Assembly: GCA_963770505.1 (NCBI GenBank)
Contig: CAVYPR010000006.1
Location: forward strand, 558,001 to 622,000
DNA: 64,000 bases
Direction of reading: 5' to 3'
Source of the DNA: CAVYPR01 sp963770505
GTDB lineage: Bacteria > Actinomycetota > Acidimicrobiia > Acidimicrobiales > RAAP-2
Shown here: piece by piece, positions 52,908-61,284 of the stretch
Layout of the letters: each line of letters opens with the position of its first letter
Position numbering within the stretch: position 1 is the first letter of the stretch
Made by a program: the position numbers and the translations under genes
The notes under the pieces: model-generated
The model's database searches: none
Seen by the model: the letters and a program-made list of their open reading frames with translations, nothing else
Told to the model about the DNA's origin: nothing

Positions 52908-53914
52908 CGACCCAGGGCGGTTCGGTGCGCCTCACCGGACGGAGCCTCCTCAAGGAATCTGACCTCGACCGGGCGGAGTTCGTCGCCCTGGTGGACCTGG
53001 CGGACGACCTGCGGGCCGAGAAGCGGGCGGGGAACGAGCGCCGACGGCTCGAGGGGCGCAACATCGCCCTCATCTTCGAGAAGACCTCCACCCGCACCCT
53101 CTCGTCGTTCGAGGTGGCGGCGCACGACCAGGGCGCCAGCACCACCTACCTGGGCCCCGAGGCCACCCAGCTGGGCCACAAGGAGTCGATGAAGGACACG
53201 GCGCGCGTCCTCGGCCGGATGTTCGACGGCATCTGCTACCGGGGCTTCTCCCAAGAGGGCCTCGAGGAGCTGCAACGTCACGCCGGTGTCCCGGTGTGGA
53301 ACGCCCTGACCGACGAGTGGCACCCGACCCAGACGCTGGCCGACGTCCTCACCATGCGCGACCACGTCCCCCTCGAGCGTGTGGCCTTCTGCTACCTCGG
53401 CGACGCCCGCAACAACATGGCCAACTCGCTGCTCGTCACCGGGGCGCTCCTCGGACTCGACGTGCGCCTGGCCGCGCCGGCCAGCCTGTGGCCGGCCGAC
53501 GGGGTCCGCTCGCTGGCCGGGTCGCTGGCCGAGGTCTCGGGGGCGCGCCTCACGGTGACCGAGGACGTGGGGGAGGCCGTGCTCGGGGTCGACTTCGTCT
53601 ACACCGACGTCTGGGTCTCGATGGGCGAGCCGCCCGAGCGGTGGGACGACCGCATCGACCTCCTCCTCCCCTACCAGGTGAACGCCTCGGTGATGGCCGC
53701 CACCGGCAACCCCGACGTGAGGTTCCTCCACTGCCTGCCGGCCTTCCACGACACCCGGACCGTCGTCGGGCGGAGCCTCTTCGAGCGCCGGGGCCTCGAG
53801 GCGCTGGAGGTGACCGACGAGGTCTTCGAGTCACCGGCCTCCCTCGTCTTCGAGCAGGCGGAGAACCGGCTGCACACGATCAAGGCATTGCTGGTGGCCA
53901 CCCTCTCCGGCTGA
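52904..53914 (+). CDS. argF: Ornithine carbamoyltransferase
   Basis: Converts ornithine and carbamoyl phosphate to citrulline; 336 residues. The carbamoyl phosphate site is FEKTSTRTLSSFE (the family's STRTR has Leu for the last Arg). Others are WHPTQTLADVLTM, the ornithine loop DVWVSMGEP, and FLHCLPAFHD (catalytic Cys). The length and the GHKESMKDTARVLGRMFDGI region resemble the E. coli and catabolic ArcB forms. No other arg or arc gene is near, so a biosynthetic or catabolic role cannot be decided. Confidence 0.92.
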   Translation: MTTQGGSVRLTGRSLLKESDLDRAEFVALVDLADDLRAEKRAGNERRRLEGRNIALIFEKTSTRTLSSFEVAAHDQGASTTYLGPEATQLGHKESMKDTARVLGRMFDGICYRGFSQEGLEELQRHAGVPVWNALTDEWHPTQTLADVLTMRDHVPLERVAFCYLGDARNNMANSLLVTGALLGLDVRLAAPASLWPADGVRSLAGSLAEVSGARLTVTEDVGEAVLGVDFVYTDVWVSMGEPPERWDDRIDLLLPYQVNASVMAATGNPDVRFLHCLPAFHDTRTVVGRSLFERRGLEALEVTDEVFESPASLVFEQAENRLHTIKALLVATLSG

Positions 53915-53940
53915 GCCCCGGGGCCCCGGCGCCGGCGCGG

Positions 53941-56676
53941 TCAGCGCCGGCGGGACGGGAGGCGGTGGAGCATGTGCAGGAGGGGGTCGGGGCCGGGCGG
54001 GCACGGCGCCAGCCGGACCTTGCAGTCGACGGCCACGGCGCCGTCCGGCCGGCAGACGACCGGGTTGAGGTCGAGCTCGACGACCTCGGGCAGGTGGTCG
54101 GCGATGGCCGCCACCGTGGCCACCACGTGCCCCAGGGCGGCCAGGTCCACCGGCTGGCTGTTGCGGTAGCCGGTGAGGAGGGCCGCGGTGCGGGGGGCGG
54201 CGATCAGCCGCTCCACCGCGTGGCGGTCGAGCGGCGGGACGGCGAACGACCGGTCGCCCAGCAGGTCGCTGGCCACCCCGCCCAGGCCGAACATCACCAG
54301 CGGGCCGAACGAGGGGTCCACCGCCAGGCCGACGATCGTCTCGACCCCGCCCGGCGTCATGGGCTGGACGACGGCGCCGCCCATCTCGCCGCCCAGCCTG
54401 CCCTCCATGGCGCGGTAGGCGTCGGTCACCTCGTCGGCGGAGGACAGGCCGAGGGCGACGCCGCCCCGGTCCGACTTGTGCACCAGGGAGCCCGCGCCCG
54501 CCTTCAGGACGACCGGGAACCCCAGCGCCTTGGCCTCGGCGGCCGCGGCCCGTGCCGAGGTGGCGGGCCGGGTGGCCACCACCGGCAGGCCGCAGGCGGC
54601 GGCCAGCGCGGCGGCCTCGGCCGCGTCGAGCCAGCCCCCCTCGGGCCGGGCCCCGAGCAGCGCGTCCACCGCACCGCTGGCCGCGGGGTAGCGGCCCCAG
54701 TAGCTCGGGTCCCGAGGGCTCCGGTCCCGCTCCCGCCACTCGGCGTGGGAGCACAGGAGGGCGAGGGCGCGGGCCGCCCGGTCCGGCGAGGGGATGTCGG
54801 CGACGGCGACGGCGCGCGGTACGTCGCCCTGTGTCTCGAGGATGCAGGCGACGATCGGCTTGCCGACCTCGGCCGCCGCGGCGGCCACCGCGGCGCGGGT
54901 CTCGGCCCCCGGGATCAATGGGGAGGTGACCACCACCATGAGGGCGTCGATCCACGGGTCGGCCCCGACCGTGCGCAGGGCGGCCTCCAGGGCGGCGGCA
55001 CTACCGCCAGAGGTCATGTCGACCGGGTTGCCCACCGCCGAGGCGTCGGGCAGGAGGCGGGCCAGTCGGCGACGGACGGCCGGCCGGAGCTCGGGGATGG
55101 CCAGGCCGGCCGAGGCGCAGGCGTCGGCCGCCAGGATCAAGGGCCCCCCGGAATTGCCCACGAGGGCCACCCGGCGCCCGGCGGGCAGCGGCACGGTGGC
55201 CAGCAGCCCCGAGACGTCCAGCAGCTCGTCGAGGGTGTCGACCTCCACGGCGCCGCACCCCGCCAACATGGCCCGCACCGCCACCTCGGGGGTGGCGGCG
55301 GCGGCCGTGTGCGAGCGCGCCCCCCGGGCCCCGGCCGTGGACCTCCCGGCCTTCAACACCACGATCGGCTTCTCCCGGCCCACCCTCCTGGCGATGCGCG
55401 AGAACTTGCGCGGGTTGCCGATCGACTCGAGGTAGAGGGCGATGACCGCGGTCTGCGGGTCGTGCTCCCAGAAACAGAGCAGGTCGTTGCCGCTGACGTC
55501 GAGCTTGTTGCCCAGCGAGACGAAGCTCGAGATGCCCGTCCCGCCGCGACGCGCCCGCTCGGAGAGGACGATGCCCACCGCGCCCGACTGCGAGCCCAGG
55601 GCGATGCGCCCCCGGTGCGGGGGGGCCAGGGCGAAGGTGGCCTGGAGGTGGACCGAGGGGTCGGCGTTGTAGACGCCCAGGCAGTTCGGCCCGACCAGCC
55701 GCATGCCGGCGTGCCGGGCCACCTCGCCGATGGCCCGCTCGATGTCGGCACCGTCAGCGCCCAGCTCGGCGAAACCCGAGGTCACGATCACCGCGGCCCG
55801 CACCCCGGCTGCCGCCGCCTCCTCCACCACCCCGAGCACCAGGGCCGGCGGCACGGCCACCACGGCTAGGTCGACCGGGCCGGGAACCTGCCCGATCGAG
55901 GGGTAGGCCGGCACCCCGGCCACCGCCCCGGCCCCGGGGTTCACCGGGAAGACGGCGCCGACGAAGTCGGCCTGGAGCAGGGAGCGGACGACCTCGTGGC
56001 CGACCGCGCCCGGGCGCCGTCCGGCCCCCACCACCGCCACGGTGGACGGGCGCAGGACGTGGGCGATGCTGGCCGCCTCGGCCAGGGACTCCCGAACGTC
56101 ACAGCGGGCGCGGTAGCGCTCGGACGGCGTGAGGTCGACCTCGACGGCGGTCCCGTCCCTCCGGCGGTGCTCGGTGAGCGACAACCCCGAGTCGCGCAGG
56201 AGGGCCAGGAGCGCCGAACCCGCCCGCAGACCGTGGGCCGTGAACCGGTGGATCCCGGCCTGCCGGGCGTGGGCGGCCACGGCCTCGAGCAGCAACGGGC
56301 CCGTGCCCGCCGCGGCGACCGAGCCGTCGACCACCAGACCCAACTCGGCCGACGAGGGTTCGTCGACCGGCTCGTAGGCGGCGACACCCACGCCCACGTC
56401 GCCCCGGACGGCCACGAAGGCCATGCGGCCCGGGCCCCCGACCGGGCTGCGCCCCCCAAGCCGGGCGAGAAGGCTCCCGAGCCCGTGGCCGGATCCGGCC
56501 AGGCCGGCCACCCACGCCCGGTCGACCCGCGCCGCCGGCCGGATGCGCACCGGGCGGCCGTCGGCCAGCAGCCCGTCGAGCACCCAGGCGTCCGGGTCCG
56601 CGGCAGGGGCTCTCCCGGCCGGCCGGGGGGCGGCGCCACGCCTGGACACCGGTCGCCCGGTCGCTCGTTCGGTCAC
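53941..56676 (-). CDS. GNAT acetyltransferase fused to ADP-forming acyl-CoA synthetase-like protein
   Basis: About 911 residues. The N-terminal GNAT-like domain (about 35-195) is followed by a CoA-binding Rossmann domain (VAVVGAGRRPGAVGHEVVRSLL, PVNPGAG), a ligase/flavodoxin-like part (GPNCLGVYN, GSQSGAVGIVLSERA, HTAAAATPEVAV, VGNSGGPLILAADAC) and an ATP-grasp domain (GFPVVLKAGAGSLVHKSDRGGVALGL, ELDLNPVVC). In PatZ-type protein acetyltransferases the GNAT domain is C-terminal; here it is N-terminal, an order seen in other actinobacteria. It may acetylate a protein or act as an acyl-CoA synthetase. GTG 56676 is chosen after a GGAG site. Confidence 0.85.
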   Translation of the reverse strand: MTERATGRPVSRRGAAPRPAGRAPAADPDAWVLDGLLADGRPVRIRPAARVDRAWVAGLAGSGHGLGSLLARLGGRSPVGGPGRMAFVAVRGDVGVGVAAYEPVDEPSSAELGLVVDGSVAAAGTGPLLLEAVAAHARQAGIHRFTAHGLRAGSALLALLRDSGLSLTEHRRRDGTAVEVDLTPSERYRARCDVRESLAEAASIAHVLRPSTVAVVGAGRRPGAVGHEVVRSLLQADFVGAVFPVNPGAGAVAGVPAYPSIGQVPGPVDLAVVAVPPALVLGVVEEAAAAGVRAAVIVTSGFAELGADGADIERAIGEVARHAGMRLVGPNCLGVYNADPSVHLQATFALAPPHRGRIALGSQSGAVGIVLSERARRGGTGISSFVSLGNKLDVSGNDLLCFWEHDPQTAVIALYLESIGNPRKFSRIARRVGREKPIVVLKAGRSTAGARGARSHTAAAATPEVAVRAMLAGCGAVEVDTLDELLDVSGLLATVPLPAGRRVALVGNSGGPLILAADACASAGLAIPELRPAVRRRLARLLPDASAVGNPVDMTSGGSAAALEAALRTVGADPWIDALMVVVTSPLIPGAETRAAVAAAAAEVGKPIVACILETQGDVPRAVAVADIPSPDRAARALALLCSHAEWRERDRSPRDPSYWGRYPAASGAVDALLGARPEGGWLDAAEAAALAAACGLPVVATRPATSARAAAAEAKALGFPVVLKAGAGSLVHKSDRGGVALGLSSADEVTDAYRAMEGRLGGEMGGAVVQPMTPGGVETIVGLAVDPSFGPLVMFGLGGVASDLLGDRSFAVPPLDRHAVERLIAAPRTAALLTGYRNSQPVDLAALGHVVATVAAIADHLPEVVELDLNPVVCRPDGAVAVDCKVRLAPCPPGPDPLLHMLHRLPSRRR

Positions 56677-56854
56677 CTCGCGTGCTCCCGGCGCGTCACG
56701 ACGCGGAACGGTACCCGGCGAACCCCGAGGAGCCACCGGGCCGGTCGCAGCCGTCGATGGCCATGCGCAGCCCACCCGGGCCAGTGATCCGCGACGGACC
56801 CGTCCGGACGCCACCAGGCCAGGTGCCGGAGCGGGCCGCCCACCTCTGCCCCGG

Positions 56855-57460
56855 TCACTCCGCCTTCACCACCGCGTACCAGATTCGGTGGGCGACGCCC
56901 TCCACAGCGTCGGCCATGCGGGCGCAGCGGCGGTAGAGCTCGCGTCGCCCGGTGACCTCGCGGATCTCCTGCACCTCGAGCAGGCCGGACATGGCGCGGC
57001 GGTAGACGTGCTCGACGGCGCGCTGTCGGCGCACTGCGGCGTCGGCGAACTCGGTGGCGCGATCGGGGTGGGAGACGAGCAGGGGAAAGGCACTGACGAG
57101 GTCCCGCACCCCCAGGGCCAGCAGGTCGGCCATCTCGGCGATGGCCGCGTCCGGCCGCATCCCGAGGACGTCGGCCTCACGCACCAGGTTCTTGGCCACG
57201 TTGAGGACGGCGTCGAGCCGCTCGGTGAGCTCGTAGGCATCCTCGGGACTGATGGGGGTCACGAAGGCGTGCTTGACCGCCTCGAGCACCGCCTTGCGGG
57301 CACCGTCGGCCTCGTGCTCGCAGGCCCGGACCTCGGCCTCCTTGTCGGCGTCCCCCTTGGACCAGGCGACGAGGGCGTCCATCCCCGTCACGGTCACCGC
57401 GCCCTGCCGGCCCAGCAGACCGAGCAGGTCGGGCGTCTCGGGGAGGAACCAGCGCCTCAC
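56855..57460 (-). CDS. DUF47 (PhoU-like) phosphate transport accessory protein
   Basis: An all-helical protein of 201 residues with the DUF47 pattern CEHEADGARKAVLEAVKHAFVTPISPEDAYELTERLD and a matching C-terminal bundle (YRRCARMADAVEGVAHRIWYAVVK). DUF47 proteins accompany PiT transporters and modulate them. Its GTG start overlaps the pit stop as GTGA. Confidence 0.92.
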   Translation of the reverse strand: MRRWFLPETPDLLGLLGRQGAVTVTGMDALVAWSKGDADKEAEVRACEHEADGARKAVLEAVKHAFVTPISPEDAYELTERLDAVLNVAKNLVREADVLGMRPDAAIAEMADLLALGVRDLVSAFPLLVSHPDRATEFADAAVRRQRAVEHVYRRAMSGLLEVQEIREVTGRRELYRRCARMADAVEGVAHRIWYAVVKAE

Positions 57461-58455
57461 GCCACCCACCGCCAGAACGGAAGGACAAGGGCGGCCAGCG
57501 CCGCGCTCACCGGGAGGGTGACCAGCCAGGCCACGCCGATCTCCCCCACGACGGCCCAGCGTACGTGGTGCCAGCGCTCGCCGGAGCCGACACCGACGAT
57601 CGACGGGGCCACGACGTCGGTGGTGCTGACGGGGGCGCCCAGCAGGGACGCCGCCAGGACGACGCCGGTGGCCGCACCCTGGCTCACCAGGCCGTCCAGC
57701 GGACGGAGCGGGAAGATGTGCCGCCCCAGCGTCCGCACGACCCGCCACCCGCCGAGCGCCGTCCCCAGCGTGAGGAGGCCGGCCGACAGGAGCACCACCC
57801 ACAACGGCACCGCGAAATGGGAGAGCCGGCCACCGGCCACCAGGGCGGCCGCCATCAGCCCCATCGTCTTCTGGGCGTCGTTCGACCCGTGGGCGAAGGC
57901 CAGACCGGCCGAGGTCACCACCTCTCCCCCCCGCACGGGCCGGGTGACGGCCCGGCTGGCCCGTCGCAGTCCCCTCCGGGCGAGCCGGATGCCGACCAGG
58001 GCCAGCGGGGCGGCCAGCGCGGTGGACAGGACGAGCCAGATGAGCGAGCCCCACACGCCCACCGGCCGCAGGCCGTCGAGGCCTCCCCAGTTGACGGCGT
58101 GGATGCCCCCCTCGGCCAGGGCGGCGCCGGCCAGGGCCCCGACCAGGCAGTGGCCCGAGCTGCAGGGCAGCCCCCGCCACAGCGTGAACAGGTTCCAGAC
58201 GAGGGCGCCGGTGACCGCCGCGGCCAGGACCGCCAGCGCTTGGCCGGCCGGCACCGCCACGATGCCGGCCACCGTGGCGGCCACCGCCGTGCCGACCACC
58301 ACGGCGCCCACCACATGGAACACCGAGGCCACGACCACCGCGGAGCCGGGGCGCAGCGCCCCGGTGACGACCGGCACGGCGATGGCGTTGCCGGCGTCGT
58401 GCACGCCGTTCACCAGCCCGAAGGCGGCCGTGAGCACGAGGACGGTCACCAGCAT
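57457..58455 (-). CDS. pit: Low-affinity inorganic phosphate transporter, PiT family
   Basis: About 332 residues and ten TM segments. The two family repeats are seen in NGVHDAGNAIA and AHGSNDAQKTMG, each the GxND-like core (the first has His-Asp in place of Asn-Asp). Two ATG codons occur 6 nt apart. ATG 58455 is preferred since GGGAGG is then 6 nt upstream, while it touches ATG 58461. It is coupled to the DUF47 gene downstream. Confidence 0.92.
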   Translation of the reverse strand: MLVTVLVLTAAFGLVNGVHDAGNAIAVPVVTGALRPGSAVVVASVFHVVGAVVVGTAVAATVAGIVAVPAGQALAVLAAAVTGALVWNLFTLWRGLPCSSGHCLVGALAGAALAEGGIHAVNWGGLDGLRPVGVWGSLIWLVLSTALAAPLALVGIRLARRGLRRASRAVTRPVRGGEVVTSAGLAFAHGSNDAQKTMGLMAAALVAGGRLSHFAVPLWVVLLSAGLLTLGTALGGWRVVRTLGRHIFPLRPLDGLVSQGAATGVVLAASLLGAPVSTTDVVAPSIVGVGSGERWHHVRWAVVGEIGVAWLVTLPVSAALAALVLPFWRWVA

Positions 58456-58686
58456 CGGCATCCTCCCACCCCCCCGGGCCGGGCCCGGCGACGGTTGCCG
58501 GCGACGAGCCCGTCGCCGTCCACCTGGGCCCCTTCGCACCGCAGTGCCCTCCGGCACCCGACGGCCGGCGTCAACGGCACGCCGGGCCGTGCGCCCTGCA
58601 TCGGACGGCTTGGGCATCTCGGCCCTGGCCGCGGCAGGCGCCAGCTGGCAGGGTGTCGGTCATGAGGAACCAGGAACGGCAACGCC

Positions 58687-59136
58687 ATGGCTGATCCGGG
58701 TGCCCCGGGGGGCACCGGGCGCGAGGGCGCCGGACACCACTCGTTCCCCGAGGGGGGCGGGAGGGTCATCGAGGCCTGGGGGCCGGACGCGGCTACCTGC
58801 CTGACCGAGGCGCTCTCGGCCCTCGTCGAGGGGTTCGCCGAGGTCGGCGACGCGCCGGCGCCGCGCGTCCTTCCCCTGTCGGCGGCCAACGGACCCGAGG
58901 ACGCCCTGACCTCGCTGGTCGAGGAGGTGATCGACACCATCGACGCCTTCTCGGTGGTCCCGGTCCGCTTCCACCTGACCGGCACCGAGGACGGCGGGTT
59001 CGCCGGGGACATGGAGGTGGTCCCGATGCGCCATGCGGTGCTGACCCAGCCGTGCCCGACGGCGGTGTCCTTCGAGGGCCTCACCATGGGGAGCGACGGT
59101 CGTCGGTGGTCGTGCCACGTGCGAGTCGAGCTCTGA
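58687..59136 (+). CDS. Archease family protein
   Basis: A 149-residue archease-like protein. The pattern AWGPDAATCLTEALSALVEGFAEV, then LVEEVIDTIDAFSVVPVR and EGLTMGSDGRRWSCHVRVEL fits the family, including the C-terminal metal-binding Asp region. The N-terminal HTAD-type motif of typical archease is replaced by FPEGGGRV, so one metal ligand may be lost. Archease activates the RNA ligase RtcB, but no rtcB gene is in the window. Confidence 0.85.
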   Translation: MADPGAPGGTGREGAGHHSFPEGGGRVIEAWGPDAATCLTEALSALVEGFAEVGDAPAPRVLPLSAANGPEDALTSLVEEVIDTIDAFSVVPVRFHLTGTEDGGFAGDMEVVPMRHAVLTQPCPTAVSFEGLTMGSDGRRWSCHVRVEL

Positions 59137-59155
59137 CGAACCGCCCGGCCACGGG

Positions 59156-59893
59156 TCACACCGACACGCCGCCGGTGATGCGACCCTTCTCAAGGGTCAC
59201 CACGCGGTCGGCGGCCGAGGCGACCTCGGCGTCGTGGGTCACCATCACGATGGTGAGCCCGGCCGTGCGGTGGAGACGTCGGAAGACGTCGACCACGTTG
59301 GTGACGCTCTCGGGGTCGAGGCTCCCCGTCGGCTCGTCGGCCAACAGGACCGTCGGTCGGTTGGCCAGGGCGCGGGCGATGGCCACCCGCTGGCGCTCCC
59401 CTCCCGACATCTCTGGGGGCTTGCGGGCGGACTGCTCCTCGAGGCGGACCCTGGAGAGGAGCTCGTCGGCGTCGTGACGGCGGGCCGCCCGGCCCCGACC
59501 GGTCCCGAACATGGCGATCTCCACGTTGCGGCGGGCGTCGAGGTGCGCCAGGAGGTTGTGCAGCTGGAAGACGAGCCCGATGTCGTTGCGGCGGTAGAGG
59601 TCGAGGTGGCGGTGGACACCGAGGTCGTGTCCCCGGAAGAGGATTTTCCCCGACGTCGGCCGGTCGAGGGCGGCGAAGAGCTGCAGGAGGGTCGACTTCC
59701 CCGACCCCGACGGTCCCGCGACGGCCACCCACTCCCCCTGGTGCACGGCCAGGCTGGCCCCGTCGAGGGCACGGACCGGTCCGTAGGCGACCTCGACGTC
59801 GACCGCCTCGATCACGGCCCGGTCCCCGCCGTCGCCACCCGATCCCGGGGCCGGGGCGGCAGTCTGCTGGGCGGCGGCCACCGGACCGGTCAC
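59156..59893 (-). CDS. ABC transporter ATP-binding protein (MacB/LolD-like)
   Basis: About 245 residues: Walker A GPSGSGKSTLLQLFAALDRPTSG, Q-loop LVFQLHNLLAHLDARRNVEI, signature MSGGERQRVAIARALA and Walker B VLLADEPTGSLDPES. This is the type that works with an FtsX-like permease to move lipids, peptides or drugs out through a mechanical cycle. Its GTG overlaps the permease stop as GTGA. The first 30 residues are Ala/Pro-rich. Confidence 0.92.
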   Translation of the reverse strand: MTGPVAAAQQTAAPAPGSGGDGGDRAVIEAVDVEVAYGPVRALDGASLAVHQGEWVAVAGPSGSGKSTLLQLFAALDRPTSGKILFRGHDLGVHRHLDLYRRNDIGLVFQLHNLLAHLDARRNVEIAMFGTGRGRAARRHDADELLSRVRLEEQSARKPPEMSGGERQRVAIARALANRPTVLLADEPTGSLDPESVTNVVDVFRRLHRTAGLTIVMVTHDAEVASAADRVVTLEKGRITGGVSV

Positions 59894-61008
59894 TCCCGTC
59901 GGAGGGCGACGCCGGGACGCAGCAGCGCCGCCCGCAGCGACGGGTAGAGGGAGGCCAGCACGCCGATGACCACGGCCGTGTAGAGGGCGGTCCAGAAGAC
60001 CGACGTGGGGAACTGCGCCTCCAGCACGCCACGGAGCGAGGAGAACTTCTCGAGCGCGGTGGTGAGCGCGAACGACAAGCCGATGCCGACGGCCGCCCCG
60101 AGCAAGCTTATGAGCAGCGCCTCGCTCATCACCAACGAGAGCAGCCGCACCCGCGACCACCCGATGGCCCGCAGGACCCCGAACTCTCGGATCCGCTCGA
60201 CGAACGACAAAAGCATGGTGTTCATGACGATGATCACGCCGATGATGAGGGCGATGATCTGCGCGCCGGTCTGGGCCGCGTTGAGGAACGCGAGGTTCCG
60301 GTCGACCCGGCCGAACTGGCTGGCCAGGCGGACGGCCGCCAGGTCGGCGTTCTCCGTCTCGATCCGCCTCTCGACGGCCTGGATGGGGACGCCCTTTGTG
60401 ACCTTGACGGCGGCCAGGGTGACGATGCCGGGCTTGCGTGTGTTCGCCTGAAGCGTCGTGAGCGGGAACATGGCGGCAGAATCGCCGAACGTCTGGTTGA
60501 TGGAATAGATGCCGACCACGGTGTAGGTGATGGTTCCGATCTTCAAGGTGTCGCCGACCCGCTTGTGAAGGTTCTGCGCGGCCTGCCAACCCAACATGAT
60601 CTCGGCCGGTGCGTGCAAGGCGTAGGGCCGCCCGGCCACCACGTGCACACCGAACGCCGGCAGCTGTGCGGGATCGACTCCGATCTGGATGAAGAGCGGG
60701 TTTGTGGCGTTGAGCTTGATGGCGCTGACCAGCACGGCGACTGCGCTGTGCACCCCGGGAGTCGCCCGGATGCTCGCCACCTGCTCCTCGGTGACGGTGC
60801 TTGTGAGGACGTCGGACGCCGACTTCTGCGCCACGATGAAGTCGGCATTCCCGAGCGACAGCACCTCGGCCGCCGAGGTCTGGAGGCTCTGCGTCACGAC
60901 GCTTAGGGTCACCACGGCCGTCACGGCGATGGCCACGGCCACGGCCGTGAGCGCGGTGCGAAACCGGCGGGTGCCCAGGTTGTGCAGGACCAGACCGACA
61001 AAGGTCAT
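59890..61008 (-). CDS. FtsX/MacB-like ABC transporter permease
   Basis: About 372 residues with the four-TM FtsX layout: TM1 near the N-terminus (RTALTAVAVAIAVTAVVTLSVV), a large extracytoplasmic MacB-type domain, then three C-terminal TMs with the FtsX motif ERIREFGVLRAIGWSRVRLLSLVMSEALLI. ATG 61008 gives a normal short N-terminus; an upstream GTG at 61116 is possible. ACA threonine codons are rather frequent in its outer domain compared with the neighbouring genes. Confidence 0.9.
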   Translation of the reverse strand: MTFVGLVLHNLGTRRFRTALTAVAVAIAVTAVVTLSVVTQSLQTSAAEVLSLGNADFIVAQKSASDVLTSTVTEEQVASIRATPGVHSAVAVLVSAIKLNATNPLFIQIGVDPAQLPAFGVHVVAGRPYALHAPAEIMLGWQAAQNLHKRVGDTLKIGTITYTVVGIYSINQTFGDSAAMFPLTTLQANTRKPGIVTLAAVKVTKGVPIQAVERRIETENADLAAVRLASQFGRVDRNLAFLNAAQTGAQIIALIIGVIIVMNTMLLSFVERIREFGVLRAIGWSRVRLLSLVMSEALLISLLGAAVGIGLSFALTTALEKFSSLRGVLEAQFPTSVFWTALYTAVVIGVLASLYPSLRAALLRPGVALRRE

Positions 61009-61284
61009 CGGCCCGTCGTTCCCGGCGGGTCGCAGTTCGACGCTCTCGGTGTGACCTGCGGCAGCGGCAACGACCCTCCTCGGCTCCTCCTCATCATTTA
61101 GGTGCCGGCCGGCCACGATGCCTAGGGCCGGAGGACCCGATTGGCCGGGGAGCCGGGGACCAACAGCGGATGGCGGCGTCGCCGTTCGTCTCCACGCCGA
61201 CCCGCCTCTCTCCGAACCCAGTGGCCGCGGCCACCGTACTGGCCGAGGCCTGCCGGGTCCCGGACTGCCGAAGCGTACGGCTCG

